The position numbers and the translations under genes are program-made. A stretch of DNA of 64,000 nt from Dinoroseobacter sp. (lineage in GTDB: Bacteria; Pseudomonadota; Alphaproteobacteria; Rhodobacterales; Rhodobacteraceae): positions 429,099-493,098 of the forward strand of contig JAEPNN010000002.1 in the NCBI GenBank assembly GCA_017643385.1, written 5' to 3'. Within the stretch, counting starts at the first letter, position 1; every line of letters starts with the position of its first letter. The notes under the pieces were generated by a model, which did not search any database, had not been told where the DNA came from, and worked only from the letters and a program-made list of their open reading frames with translations. Of this stretch, positions 8,468 through 16,867 are shown in pieces.

Positions 8468-8592
8468 TTGACTCCATGCCCTGAATAGCCCTAAACGCGC
8501 GCAACTTCCGGAGCGCTTTGCCCTCCGGTCCTCTGGCTTGCCCAAGGATCGCCACCCGTCAGCGCGTTGCGCCCACGGGTGCGTTTTTGGTT
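8468..8592 (+). ncRNA. Candidate small RNA or leader upstream of ffh
   Basis: The 378-bp gap between doxX and ffh has no convincing gene, but it holds an ordered set of signals. A candidate promoter, TTGACT-N17-CTAAAC (8468-8496), is followed by a stem-loop (CCGGAG/CTCCGG), a second stem (GGTCCT/AGGATC), and a terminator-like hairpin CACCCGT/ACGGGTG with inner GCGC/GCGC (8553-8581) followed by GTTTTTGG and more T. The result would be an RNA of about 90 nt, or an attenuated ffh leader. I checked for 4.5S RNA and did not find its conserved GGAAGCAGCC loop. The remaining part, 8276-8467, shows nothing I recognise. Confidence 0.35.
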
Positions 8593-8653
8593 TTGGCTAT
8601 GGGGTCCGCGTCCCCATATTGGGGGTTGATGTAGAAACTGAAGGACGACGCCT

Positions 8654-10147
8654 ATGTTCGAAACCCTGTCTGACCGCCTGTCTGGCGTCTTCGACCGGCT
8701 GGCCAAGCAAGGGGCTTTGTCCGAGGCTGACGTCGAAACAGCATTGCGCGAAGTCCGTGTTGCCCTGCTTGAAGCAGACGTTTCGCTGCCGGTGGCACGT
8801 TCGTTCATCAAAGCCGTAAAAAAGAAAGCAACTGGTCAGGCGGTCACCAAGTCAATCACCCCGGGCCAACAGGTCGTCAAGATCGTCCATGACGAGTTGA
8901 TTGCGACCCTACGTGGCGACGATGATCCGGGCGCGCTAAAAATCGACAACCCACCTGCGCCGATCCTGATGGTTGGTTTGCAAGGTTCCGGCAAAACTAC
9001 GACGACAGCGAAGCTCGCCAAACGTCTGAAAGAACGCGAGGGCAAGCGCGTCCTGATGGCCTCGCTGGATACCAACCGCCCGGCCGCAATGGAACAGCTT
9101 GCCATTCTCGGTGGCCAAATTGGCGTTGATACTCTCCCAATTGTCAAAGGTGAGGACCCCGTCACAATCGCCAAGCGCGCGAAAACGCAAGCATCACTTG
9201 GTGGCTACGACGTCTATATGCTCGATACCGCAGGTCGCCTGCACATCGATCAGGAGCTTATCGCACAGGCAGCGGCCGTACGTGATGTGGCCAACCCCCG
9301 CGAAACGCTTCTCGTGGTCGACGGGCTGACAGGTCAGGACGCAGTTAACGTCGCACAGGAATTTGACGACAAGATCGGTGTCACCGGTGTATGCCTAACC
9401 CGTATGGACGGTGATGGTCGCGGTGGTGCGGCGCTTTCCATGCGTGCCATCACTGGAAAGCCAATTCGCTTTGTCGGTCTCGGCGAGAAGATGGACGCGA
9501 TTGAGACCTTCGAGCCCGACCGGATTGCGGGTCGCATTCTTGGCATGGGCGACATCGTCGCGCTGGTTGAAAAAGCGCAGGAAACGCTAGAGATCGAACA
9601 GGCCGAGCGCATGATGAAGCGCTACCAGAGGGGCCTGTTCAACATGAACGACCTGCGCAGTCAGCTTGAACAAATGCTCAAAATGGGCGGCATGGAAGGC
9701 CTTATGGGCATGATGCCGGGCATGGGCAAAATGAAGGGTCAGCTTGATCAAGCGGGTCTCGACGACAAGGTGCTCAGGCGTCAGATCGCATTGATCAATT
9801 CGATGACCAAGAAAGAACGTGCCAACCCGCAAATTCTGCAAGCCAGCCGTAAAAAGCGCATTGCAGCGGGGGCCGGCATGGATGTGAGTGACCTGAACAA
9901 ACTTCTGAAGATGCAGCGCCAGATGAGCGACATGATGAAGAAGATGGGCAAGGGCGGAAAACTGAAACAGGCCATGGCGGCGATGACCGGCAAAGGTCTT
10001 CCCGGAATGCCGGGTGGCGGCATGCCGGCAGGTATGGACGCCAAGGCACTGGAAGCCGCAGCAAAGCAGATGCAACAAGGCGGTGGACTGCCCGGTTTGG
10101 GCGGCGGCCTGCCCGGCGGTCTTTCAGGATTTGGGAAGAAAAAATGA
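8654..10147 (+). CDS. ffh: Signal recognition particle protein Ffh
   Basis: GTPase of the signal recognition particle; with 4.5S RNA it takes nascent membrane proteins to FtsY. The order is N domain (1-90), G domain with P-loop GLQGSGKTTT, DTAGR and the TRMDGDGRGG motif (variant of TKxDG), then the methionine-rich M domain (about 320-440) that binds signal peptides and RNA, with a Gly/Met/Pro-rich tail. The 497-aa length is usual for alphaproteobacteria. It overlaps the first acetyltransferase gene by 4 bp. Confidence 0.97.
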   Translation: MFETLSDRLSGVFDRLAKQGALSEADVETALREVRVALLEADVSLPVARSFIKAVKKKATGQAVTKSITPGQQVVKIVHDELIATLRGDDDPGALKIDNPPAPILMVGLQGSGKTTTTAKLAKRLKEREGKRVLMASLDTNRPAAMEQLAILGGQIGVDTLPIVKGEDPVTIAKRAKTQASLGGYDVYMLDTAGRLHIDQELIAQAAAVRDVANPRETLLVVDGLTGQDAVNVAQEFDDKIGVTGVCLTRMDGDGRGGAALSMRAITGKPIRFVGLGEKMDAIETFEPDRIAGRILGMGDIVALVEKAQETLEIEQAERMMKRYQRGLFNMNDLRSQLEQMLKMGGMEGLMGMMPGMGKMKGQLDQAGLDDKVLRRQIALINSMTKKERANPQILQASRKKRIAAGAGMDVSDLNKLLKMQRQMSDMMKKMGKGGKLKQAMAAMTGKGLPGMPGGGMPAGMDAKALEAAAKQMQQGGGLPGLGGGLPGGLSGFGKKK

Positions 10148-10611
10148 GATATCCCGTCCTCGAAACCCGGAACCTTTTCTTGCGCAAACCGATGACGCAG
10201 GACTTCCCGGCACAAATTCCCGGAACCTGTAACTGGTACGGCGTAACCGAAACCTTCGCGCATTGGGACTGTCATGGGTTTGGCCCGTTTGCGCTGATCT
10301 GCAAGGATACCGATCTTTGCCTTGGCCTTGTCGGTCCATGGCACCCGGAAGATTGGCCAGAAGCAGAACTGGTCTGGCATCTTTGGGACGCGCGCACCAA
10401 ATCAGAGATCGCACGCGAGGCGATCACCGAAGCCTATGGCTTTGCCCGGCGCACGCTCGGCTGGGATGCTTGCGTGAGCTATCTGGGCTTTGCCAATCGC
10501 ACGGGCATAGCGCTGGCTGAGAAACTTGGGGCAACGCGTGACCGCTTCGCCGATACGCCTTTGGGCCGCGATTGTCTGGTTTATCGTCACCGAGGAACGC
10601 TGGCTGCGTGA
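10144..10611 (+). CDS. GNAT-like protein 1 of a tandem array, acetyl-CoA loop altered
   Basis: First of five tandem RimJ/RimL-like GNAT genes. It shares with the others the opening VLETRNLFLRKP and the HPEDWPEAELVW strand, but at 155 aa it is shorter, lacking about 20 residues after the first strand. Where paralogues have Q/EGxGxxxE, the pyrophosphate loop for acetyl-CoA, it reads TKSEIARE, without either glycine. It may have lost catalysis or act as a partner of a neighbour. The ATG overlaps the ffh stop (ATGA). Confidence 0.8.
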   Translation: MRYPVLETRNLFLRKPMTQDFPAQIPGTCNWYGVTETFAHWDCHGFGPFALICKDTDLCLGLVGPWHPEDWPEAELVWHLWDARTKSEIAREAITEAYGFARRTLGWDACVSYLGFANRTGIALAEKLGATRDRFADTPLGRDCLVYRHRGTLAA

Positions 10612-11195
10612 TGAAACCCTGGCTTGTCCCCTCCAACGGTATCCCGGCCGATGTAACTGCGAAGCTGCATGCACAGCTGCCGCAGCTGGAGACCGCGCGT
10701 CTACTCGTTCGGCCTGCACGTCTGGTAGATTATCCGGTGTGGGACGAAATTATGAAGGGTCCAAACGGGGTATTTTTAGGTGGGCCTTGGGATGATCGCG
10801 GCGCTTATCTCGACTTTGCACAATGCGTTGGCAGCTGGTTCTTGCGTGGCTTTGGACTTTGGGCGATCGAGGACCAGCAAAGTAGCAAAGTGCTTGGCTT
10901 TGTCGCGCATGGGCACGAATATGGCTGCCTTGAAGCAGAGCTGGGCTTTCTACTCATAGAAACAGCCCAAGGTCGCGGGATCGCAACCGAAGCTGCCCGT
11001 GCGGTTCGAGACTACGCCTTTAGTGTGCTAAAGCAGCCTTCATTGGTCCTTTATTTCGATCCGCGCAATGGCGCCAGCCGTGCGGTTGCCCTGAAACTTG
11101 GTGCAACGCAGGACCTTGCAGCAGAAACACAAGCCAAGGGCGCAGCGATCTACCGCTTGGTCCCGTCAGATGGTGGAATGGAGGCTTACACGTGA
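10611..11195 (+). CDS. GNAT-family N-acetyltransferase 2 of the array
   Basis: RimJ/RimL-like acetyltransferase of 194 aa. The motif A loop AQGRGIATEAARAVRDYAF is intact, so acetyl-CoA binding is expected. It has an N-terminal extension of about 25 residues before the common LETARLLVRPARLVDYP block. Its start shares one base with the stop of gene 1 (TGATG). It is more diverged from genes 3-5 than they are from each other. The acceptor substrate is unknown. Confidence 0.88.
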   Translation: MKPWLVPSNGIPADVTAKLHAQLPQLETARLLVRPARLVDYPVWDEIMKGPNGVFLGGPWDDRGAYLDFAQCVGSWFLRGFGLWAIEDQQSSKVLGFVAHGHEYGCLEAELGFLLIETAQGRGIATEAARAVRDYAFSVLKQPSLVLYFDPRNGASRAVALKLGATQDLAAETQAKGAAIYRLVPSDGGMEAYT

Positions 11196-11719
11196 GCTTC
11201 GATTTTCCAAGTTTCTCTACAGATCGCCTGACGCTTCGGGTGCCGCAAGCACAAGATCTTGCGCCATGGACGGCCTTTTTCATGTCTGAGCGCTCCCAAT
11301 ATATAAGGGAGACTGAGCCGACAGAAGCCTTAGCTTGGCGCGCCTTTGCCCACGCTGCTGGCATGTGGATGTTGCGTGGCTATGGCAGCTTTGTGATTAC
11401 TCATATGGACGTGCCTGACACTGCGCTAGGCATGGTGGGCCCGTGGTTCCCAGTAGGCTGGCCAGAACCCGAGCTTGGCTGGATGATCTGGACGCCTGAG
11501 ATCGAAGGCCAGGGCATGGCATTTGAAGCGGCGGTCGAGGCCAGACGCTATGCCTATGAGGTTCTAGGCTGGGAGCGTCCTGTCAGCTACATCGACCGCG
11601 AAAACAAACGTTCGATGGCGTTGGCCGAACGTCTCGGCGCAGTGCGCGATCCGGACGCGGAAAAGCCATACGAGAATAAAGACGACGTGGTTTACCGGCA
11701 CCCTGAGGTGTTGCCGTGA
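11192..11719 (+). CDS. GNAT-family N-acetyltransferase 3 of the array
   Basis: RimJ/RimL-like acetyltransferase of 175 aa. It has DRLTLRVPQAQDLAPW at the N-terminus, the VGPWFPVGWPEPELGW strand, and an intact acetyl-CoA loop EGQGMAFEAAVEARRYAYE. The GTG start overlaps the stop of gene 2 (GTGA), indicating coupled translation. A conserved signature of genes 3-5 is MLRGYGSF/DMRGFGRW/EIRGFGMW before the central strands. Confidence 0.9.
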   Translation: MSFDFPSFSTDRLTLRVPQAQDLAPWTAFFMSERSQYIRETEPTEALAWRAFAHAAGMWMLRGYGSFVITHMDVPDTALGMVGPWFPVGWPEPELGWMIWTPEIEGQGMAFEAAVEARRYAYEVLGWERPVSYIDRENKRSMALAERLGAVRDPDAEKPYENKDDVVYRHPEVLP

Positions 11720-12237
11720 GCCGCATTGAAATCCCGACACTTCAGACGGAGCGCCTGACGCTGTGCGCGCCCAGACCTTCGGATTTCGAAGCCTGGGCTG
11801 CGTTCCGTGGTGGGCCGCGCTCAACCTTCGTGGGCGGACCCTTTGACCGCGTTCAGGCCTTCAACCAGTTCTGCGCAGTCGCAGGGCACTGGGATATGCG
11901 TGGATTTGGGCGCTGGATCGTGACCGAAACCGATAGCGATACTCCGGTCGGCCTTGTCGGGTTGTTCCATCCTGAAGATTGGCCCGAGCCCGAATTGGCC
12001 TGGACCATGTTTGATGGGTCCGAGGGCAAAGGCTACGCGTTGGAAGCCGCTCGTAAAGTCAAATCGCACGCTTTCGACGACCTCGGTTGGGATCGTCTGG
12101 TCAGCTTCGTGTCGGTCAACAACACGCGCTCCATCGCACTGGCAGAACGTTTAGGTGCGCAACACACGACCGGCTTTGAACACCCGACCTTCGGCGAACT
12201 TATATGTTTTGTTCACCAACCGGGTGGAGGCGCGTAA
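11716..12237 (+). CDS. GNAT-family N-acetyltransferase 4 of the array
   Basis: RimJ/RimL-like acetyltransferase of 173 aa. It opens with TLQTERLTLCAPRPSDFEAW, then has the shared MRGFGRW and HPEDWPEPELAW segments and the loop EGKGYALEAARKVKSHAFD. It starts at a GTG overlapping the stop of gene 3 (GTGA). Its central segment is close to that of gene 1 (FHPEDWPEPE against WHPEDWPEAE), so these two may be the more recent duplicates. Confidence 0.9.
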   Translation: MSRIEIPTLQTERLTLCAPRPSDFEAWAAFRGGPRSTFVGGPFDRVQAFNQFCAVAGHWDMRGFGRWIVTETDSDTPVGLVGLFHPEDWPEPELAWTMFDGSEGKGYALEAARKVKSHAFDDLGWDRLVSFVSVNNTRSIALAERLGAQHTTGFEHPTFGELICFVHQPGGGA

Positions 12238-12842
12238 TGGGCCATCGCGACATCCCGGTGTTGGAGACAAAGCGGCTGGTCCTGCGTGGACCATCAGCCG
12301 ACGACTATCCAAACTTCAAGGCAACCTTCGCGTCCTACCGTTCCCGTTTCATGGGCGGTCCGCTAACGCCTTACGAGACCTGGATGCTCTACGCGGCGGA
12401 GATCGGACATTGGGAGATCCGCGGATTTGGCATGTGGATGATCCACGACAAGGCGACCGACGAAGCGCTTGGCATGGCGGGTGGCTGGCAACCGGCTGCC
12501 TGGCCGGAACGCGAGATCGCGTGGATCATTTTCCCGGGCAAGGGCGGTCAGGGTTACGGGCTTGAAGCAACCGATGCATGCCGTCGCTACCTCTATGTCG
12601 AACAGGGCTGGGACGGTGCGGTCAGCTACCTTGACCCCAAAGACCTCGCCTCGATTCGTTTGGCAGAACGCTTGGGATGCAAGCGCGACGATGCAGCCAA
12701 GACCATCGACAACAATGACAGCGCTTATCGGCACCCGGTGCCGGGTGCGCTGAAGAACAGCCAGCTTGCCGATGGCATCGCGCTGGAGATCGCACATTAC
12801 GCCGATCCCGCCTTCAAACCGGAAGGATGGGCACTTGATTAA
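12237..12842 (+). CDS. GNAT-family N-acetyltransferase 5 of the array
   Basis: RimJ/RimL-like acetyltransferase of 201 aa, the last of the array. It has VLETKRLVLRGPSADDYPNF, EIRGFGMWMI and the loop GGQGYGLEATDACRRYLYV. It carries about 25 extra C-terminal residues rich in Ala, Asp and Pro. The start overlaps the stop of gene 4 (TAATG). An 11-bp microrepeat follows its stop. Confidence 0.9.
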   Translation: MGHRDIPVLETKRLVLRGPSADDYPNFKATFASYRSRFMGGPLTPYETWMLYAAEIGHWEIRGFGMWMIHDKATDEALGMAGGWQPAAWPEREIAWIIFPGKGGQGYGLEATDACRRYLYVEQGWDGAVSYLDPKDLASIRLAERLGCKRDDAAKTIDNNDSAYRHPVPGALKNSQLADGIALEIAHYADPAFKPEGWALD

Positions 12843-12868
12843 CACTTTCGCAAAAACCGCGCCACGCA

Positions 12869-12912
12869 CCGACGCGATACCGATGCAATACCGACGCAAT
12901 ACCGACGTTGCG
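12869..12912. repeat. Four tandem 11-bp repeats before chorismate mutase gene
   Basis: Four adjacent 11-bp units with consensus CCGACGCAATA: 12869-12879, 12880-12890, 12891-12901 and a diverged 12902-12912. The period is one helical turn. They fill the gap between the last GNAT gene and the chorismate mutase ribosome site. Confidence 0.7.
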
Positions 12913-12935
12913 TTCGCCCCGTTAAGGATTTGCCA

Positions 12936-13232
12936 ATGACTGACGTTGTGACCCGCGCGCAAGAGGTGCTGAAAGAACATCGTGAAAGCATTGATCGCCT
13001 TGATGCGATTCTCGTCTACACCTTGGGCGAGCGCTTCAAACATACCCAGGCGGTTGGCAAACTTAAGGCAGAACACGACCTGCCTCCGTCTGATCCAAAG
13101 CGCGAGGAAAAACAGATCGCGCATCTCGAAGAGCTTGCGAAACGGGCTGACCTCGACCCGGAATTCGCCAAAAAATTCCTGAACTTCATCATTCAGGAAG
13201 TCATCCAACACCATAAGAGATTTCAAGAATAA
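12936..13232 (+). CDS. Chorismate mutase, AroQ class
   Basis: Converts chorismate to prephenate on the way to phenylalanine and tyrosine. A 98-aa all-helical monofunctional AroQ protein: helix 1 has [19 protein letters not shown] with the conserved Arg/Asp pair, and the later segments contain the basic and Glu residues ([18 protein letters not shown]) that hold the substrate. The ATG at 12936 follows AAGGA by 8 bp; a TTG six bases earlier is in frame. Placement next to rpsP is common in Rhodobacteraceae. Confidence 0.9.
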   Translation: MTDVVTRAQEVLKEHRESIDRLDAILVYTLGERFKHTQAVGKLKAEHDLPPSDPKREEKQIAHLEELAKRADLDPEFAKKFLNFIIQEVIQHHKRFQE

Positions 13233-13272
13233 CGGGCATTTAGCCCGTCACGCCATCAAAGGAGAAACACAA

Positions 13273-13650
13273 ATGGCAATGAAAATTCGTCTGGCCCGCG
13301 GCGGCTCCAAGAAGCGCCCCTTCTACCGCATCGTGGCCACTGACAGCCGCATGCCTCGCGACGGTCGCTTCATCGAGAAGCTGGGAACCTACAACCCACT
13401 TCTGCCAAAAGACAGCGAAGAGCGTGTAAAGATGAACGTTGAGCGCGTTCAGTACTGGCTCGGCCAGGGCGCGCAACCAACAGACCGCATTTCGCGCTTC
13501 CTCGAAGCGGCAGGTGTTGTAGCAAAGAAAGAGCGCAACAACCCACAGAAAGCCCAGCCCGGCAAGAAAGCTGTCGAGCGCGCTGAAGAAAAGGCGGCCA
13601 AAGCAGCCGAAGCAGCTGAGGCGCCCGCAGAGGAAGCGGCAGAGGCATAA
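13273..13650 (+). CDS. rpsP: 30S ribosomal protein S16
   Basis: Small-subunit assembly protein. The start [20 protein letters not shown] is the family signature. The conserved core ends near residue 85, and the protein carries a C-terminal Ala/Glu/Lys-rich tail of about 35 residues, common in alphaproteobacteria. GGAGAA lies upstream of the ATG. A hairpin ACGGGC/GCCCGT (13232-13248) sits in the leader, overlapping the stop of the preceding gene. First gene of rpsP-rimM-ST-trmD. Confidence 0.97.
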   Translation: MAMKIRLARGGSKKRPFYRIVATDSRMPRDGRFIEKLGTYNPLLPKDSEERVKMNVERVQYWLGQGAQPTDRISRFLEAAGVVAKKERNNPQKAQPGKKAVERAEEKAAKAAEAAEAPAEEAAEA

Positions 13651-13709
13651 CAGCAAGGGGGTCCGTCCATGCGCGACGGTCTTTACCTACCTACTCCGCG
13701 GTGGTCCCA

Positions 13710-14219
13710 ATGAGCGGCAAAGACCTAGTCTGCGTCGGGGCCATCGCCGGATCGTTTGGCGTGAAAGGCGAGGTGCGGCTGAAGAGCTTTTGCGCCGAGC
13801 CTGCCGCGATCAGCATTTATGCCCCCCTCTCGGATGAGAGCGGGAACAACTATGATGTAAAGATCACAAGAACGATCAAAAACGGTTTGGCGGCGAGATT
13901 ATCTGGTGTTTCCAGCAAAGAAGCCGCGGATGCTCTGAAAGGAACCCGCCTGTTTGCTCCACGTGACCGGCTGCCTGAACTTGATGATGACGAGTTTTAT
14001 CATGCCGATCTGCTCGGTATGGCTGTACTTGATACTGGCGGAACAAAACTTGGGTCAGTCAAAGCCGTACTGAACCACGGTGCTGGCGACTTGTTGGAGG
14101 TCAATACAGGTCAGGGCGTCGTTCTTTTGCCTTTCAGCCTTGCAGTCGTGCCGACTGTTGATCTGGCTGGACGCCGCATCGTCGTGGATCCTCCGGATGG
14201 GACGTTCAGCGATGACTAA
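13710..14219 (+). CDS. rimM: 16S rRNA processing protein RimM
   Basis: Assembly factor for the 30S head that binds S19. The N-terminal barrel begins [21 protein letters not shown], the RimM signature; the PRC-barrel half has [10 protein letters not shown] and [14 protein letters not shown]. The ATG at 13710 is chosen, with an in-frame GTG at 13701 as the alternative; no strong ribosome site supports either. Its last 8 bases overlap the start of the sulfotransferase-like gene. Confidence 0.93.
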   Translation: MSGKDLVCVGAIAGSFGVKGEVRLKSFCAEPAAISIYAPLSDESGNNYDVKITRTIKNGLAARLSGVSSKEAADALKGTRLFAPRDRLPELDDDEFYHADLLGMAVLDTGGTKLGSVKAVLNHGAGDLLEVNTGQGVVLLPFSLAVVPTVDLAGRRIVVDPPDGTFSDD

Positions 14220-15042
14220 GCCCACCCCGCGCCGCGTTCTGGTTCATCCGGGTTTTCACAAGACCGGAACCAGCAGCCTGCAGGGATTTTTGGTCCAACA
14301 CCGTGATCCACTCGCCGGATATTTTTATGGGTTCGGGCGCGACAAAGCCCCCGAATTGGATCTCGCTGCAACACAGTACTGCCAACGCCCTTTCCGGTGG
14401 CGCCTTTGGGCGTTTCAGCGCGTTCTTCGGAAGACACTCGCGGCCTGCCCTGCGGATCGGGATATCGTGATCTCAATGGAGTCGCTTTCGGGTCTCATGC
14501 CCGGACACCGCATTTTTGGCGGGTCAGAAGCCCGCGACTATGCCAAGACAGCTATCCCAATGGGCAAAGCAATCGTTCAGGAAATCCGGGCGATATTTGG
14601 GTCGCAAACCGAAATTATCTTCCTCTATACGACGCGAGAAAAATCCGACTGGCTACGGTCTGTACACGGCCATCTTTTGCGCTCGATCCGTTTCACTGAT
14701 GATCTGGAAACATTTCGAGATCGCTTCGAGACCATGCCGGATCTTAACGCACAAGCAGACCAAATCGCATTGGCGTTGCCGGATGTTCGTGTCGAACGCG
14801 CTGCATTGGAGGACTACACGCTGGCACGCACAGGACCTGCGCGTGCGGTTCTTGATCTGATGGGCGTACCGAAAACAGTACGGAAATCACTTGCGCCGAC
14901 ACCACGCGCAAATGTCGGTCAACCCGGTGACCTACGCGACAGTTTCCTGCGATTGAACCGTGATATTTCCAACAAAGCGGAGCTCCGAACCCGAAAAGAA
15001 AGCCTTCTGGCCGCACACGCAAAAGGTCTAATTGATGTCTGA
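14212..15042 (+). CDS. Sulfotransferase-like protein embedded in the trmD operon
   Basis: Protein of 276 aa with an N-terminal phosphosulfate-binding loop, [16 protein letters not shown], like the 5'-PSB loop of PAPS-dependent sulfotransferases. A later [14 protein letters not shown] matches the SSExLSG segment of bacterial members, and [19 protein letters not shown] fits the RxxxxWxxS region near the 3'-phosphate. The substrate is unknown. It overlaps rimM by 8 bp and trmD by 8 bp, so it is translated as part of the tRNA/ribosome maturation operon, an unusual neighbour. Confidence 0.78.
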   Translation: MTKPTPRRVLVHPGFHKTGTSSLQGFLVQHRDPLAGYFYGFGRDKAPELDLAATQYCQRPFRWRLWAFQRVLRKTLAACPADRDIVISMESLSGLMPGHRIFGGSEARDYAKTAIPMGKAIVQEIRAIFGSQTEIIFLYTTREKSDWLRSVHGHLLRSIRFTDDLETFRDRFETMPDLNAQADQIALALPDVRVERAALEDYTLARTGPARAVLDLMGVPKTVRKSLAPTPRANVGQPGDLRDSFLRLNRDISNKAELRTRKESLLAAHAKGLIDV

Positions 15043-15859
15043 CGACAACACTCCTGTCCGCCGACCATTGGCAACGAAGTCTCATGGGCGTTTGAGCATC
15101 GGCGCGAGCCTGAAGCCGCGCGAACTGATGACCGATAGGCCTGTGTTAAAAGAAGCGTGGACTGCAAAAGTGATAACGCTCTTCCCGAGTGCCTTTCCTG
15201 GCGTTCTGGGGGAGAGTCTTACAGGTAAAGCCTTGCAAGATGGCCTTTGGCAGCTGCAAGCGATCGACTTGCGCACCTTTGGCAAAGGCAAACATCGCGA
15301 TGTGGATGACACACCGGCGGGCGGAGGCGCAGGCATGGTAATCCGCGCTGATGTCTTAGGCGAGGCATTGGAAACAGCCCTCCCTCGGGACAGAAGCCGC
15401 TGGCCAGTCGTGTATCTTTCTCCGCGTGGAAAAAGGTTCGACCAGGCAATGGCAAGACGCTGGGCCGCCGGTGATGGGATCACGATGATCTGTGGTCGTT
15501 TTGAAGGGGTCGATCAGAGGGCCGTTGACCATTACGAAGTTGAAGAAGTTTCCCTGGGAGATTTTGTTATGACCGGCGGGGAAATTGCTGCGCAAGCGAT
15601 GCTGGATGCCACAGTGCGCCTTCGCCCTGACGTACTGGGGAACGCTGCTTCAACAGAAGATGAAAGCTTCTCGGATGGCCTTCTAGAGCATCCGCAATTC
15701 ACCCGCCCTGCCGAATGGAAAGGTCGGACCATTCCCGACGTGCTGACGTCTGGGCATCATGGCAAGGTCGCCGAGTGGCGAAAGTCGGAATCCGTGCGCC
15801 TGACGCGAAAACGCAGACCCGATTTACTGGCTCCGGATCAGAGTGAAAACGACACTTGA
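15035..15859 (+). CDS. trmD: tRNA (guanine-N1)-methyltransferase TrmD
   Basis: SPOUT methyltransferase that makes m1G37 in tRNA and prevents +1 frameshifting. The domain starts near WTAKVITLFPSAFPGVLG; the knot region has YLSPRGKRFDQ, ICGRFEGVDQR and GDFVMTGGEIAA, and the C-terminal domain ends GHHGKVAEWRK. An N-terminal extension of about 40 residues precedes the core. The ATG at 15035 overlaps the preceding stop by 8 bp. A terminator-like hairpin follows at 15902. Confidence 0.96.
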   Translation: MSDDNTPVRRPLATKSHGRLSIGASLKPRELMTDRPVLKEAWTAKVITLFPSAFPGVLGESLTGKALQDGLWQLQAIDLRTFGKGKHRDVDDTPAGGGAGMVIRADVLGEALETALPRDRSRWPVVYLSPRGKRFDQAMARRWAAGDGITMICGRFEGVDQRAVDHYEVEEVSLGDFVMTGGEIAAQAMLDATVRLRPDVLGNAASTEDESFSDGLLEHPQFTRPAEWKGRTIPDVLTSGHHGKVAEWRKSESVRLTRKRRPDLLAPDQSENDT

Positions 15860-15884
15860 TCGCCAGTCGTTGCCCGCCTATACA
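15856..15884 (+). promoter_or_regulatory. Candidate rplS promoter overlapping the trmD stop
   Basis: TTGATC is separated by 17 bp from TATACA, followed by a C-rich discriminator (CCGCCT). It has the same style as the ribosomal block promoters in the right half of the window. The -35 overlaps the trmD stop codon. A start near 15891 would place the hairpin at 15902-15918 at the very 5' end of the rplS transcript. Confidence 0.45.
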
Positions 15885-15901
15885 CCGCCTGACTTAAGAA
15901 A

Positions 15902-15925
15902 GTCGCATTTTGTGCGGCCTTTTTT
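15902..15925 (+). terminator. Terminator after trmD
   Basis: GTCGCA-TTTTG-TGCGGC pairs with one G-T wobble and is followed by a run of six T (15920-15925). It lies 43 bp after trmD. The remaining 195 bp to rplS contain no gene I can support, only leader sequence. Confidence 0.7.
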
Positions 15926-16121
15926 CGTTTGGCAAAAGTGGTTTCGGGTTCTTTCCCCAGCAACATCTGCACACTTGAGCCGCTGGCCTTCGGGCTAAAA
16001 GGAATAGACGCCGCGATCTCTGGCGGGCTTGTGATACGTTCACAGGGACCCGAAGAAAGACCAAGAGCTCTCGAGGATGTCCTCACCGCGGGCAAAACCG
16101 CGATAGACAAAGGAATATGCG

Positions 16122-16496
16122 ATGGATTTGATCGCACAGCTCGAGGCGGAACAGATTGCCGCCCTCGGTAATGACATCCCCGATTTCAAAGCCGGCGACA
16201 CCGTGCGTGTTGGCTTTAAAGTAACAGAAGGCACGCGCTCGCGCGTCCAAAACTACGAAGGCGTTTGCATCGCTCGCAAAGGCGGCGTCGGCATTGCGGC
16301 CAGCTTCACTGTACGCAAGATCAGCTTCGGTGAAGGCGTGGAGCGTGTGTTCCCGCTGCATTCGACCAACATTGACTCGATCACAGTCGTGCGTCGCGGT
16401 CGCGTGCGTCGTGCGAAGCTCTACTACCTGCGCTCGCGCCGCGGTAAGTCCGCGCGTATCGCAGAAGATACCACCTACAAGCCGAAGAAGGGTTAA
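16122..16496 (+). CDS. rplS: 50S ribosomal protein L19
   Basis: Large-subunit protein at the 30S/50S interface. The sequence has the family pattern [40 protein letters not shown] and [19 protein letters not shown]. The 124-aa length is normal. AAAGGAA lies before the ATG. It is followed 4 bp later by rpmE, so the two are co-transcribed. Confidence 0.97.
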   Translation: MDLIAQLEAEQIAALGNDIPDFKAGDTVRVGFKVTEGTRSRVQNYEGVCIARKGGVGIAASFTVRKISFGEGVERVFPLHSTNIDSITVVRRGRVRRAKLYYLRSRRGKSARIAEDTTYKPKKG

Positions 16497-16500
16497 GTCG

Positions 16501-16722
16501 ATGAAAGCAGATACGCATCCCGACTATCACATCATCAACGTAAAGATGACGGACGGCACTGTGGTGCAGATGAAATCGACCTGGGGCAATGAAGGCGACC
16601 AGCTGGCGCTCGATATCGATCCATCGGCACACCCGGCATGGACCGGCGGCGGCACCAAGCTGCTTGACACTGGTGGCCGTGTTTCGAAATTCAAGAATAA
16701 ATACGCAGGTCTGGGTTTTTAA
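16501..16722 (+). CDS. rpmE: 50S ribosomal protein L31, cysteine-free type
   Basis: 73-aa large-subunit protein starting [19 protein letters not shown] and ending [16 protein letters not shown]. It has no cysteine, so it lacks the CxxC zinc site of the classical form, as in other alphaproteobacteria, and is not expected to store zinc. It begins 4 bp after rplS and is followed by a strong terminator. Confidence 0.95.
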   Translation: MKADTHPDYHIINVKMTDGTVVQMKSTWGNEGDQLALDIDPSAHPAWTGGGTKLLDTGGRVSKFKNKYAGLGF

Positions 16723-16745
16723 TCCCAACAACGCGTGGACATTCG

Positions 16746-16772
16746 AACGCCGCTCCATCGGGGCGGCGTTTT
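16746..16772 (+). terminator. Terminator after rpmE
   Basis: AACGCCGC-N9-GCGGCGTT makes a perfect 8-bp stem ending in TTTTC. It separates rpmE from mipZ. Confidence 0.8.
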
Positions 16773-16867
16773 CATTTCCGGAGCAGAACACTTCTTTTCA
16801 CTCCAATCGCGGCGACCTATATTGCGCGCATCCGGGAGAAGTCGTCATCCCGGGACGAGGTAATTTT

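Noticed and set aside
8345..8555. Two short minus-strand ORFs before ffh (66 and 65 aa)
   Set aside because: No ribosome site or family, and they overlap the better supported hairpin array; kept only as part of the intergenic description.
8500..8600. 4.5S RNA gene next to ffh
   Set aside because: The conserved GGAAGCAGCC loop of SRP RNA is absent from both strands.
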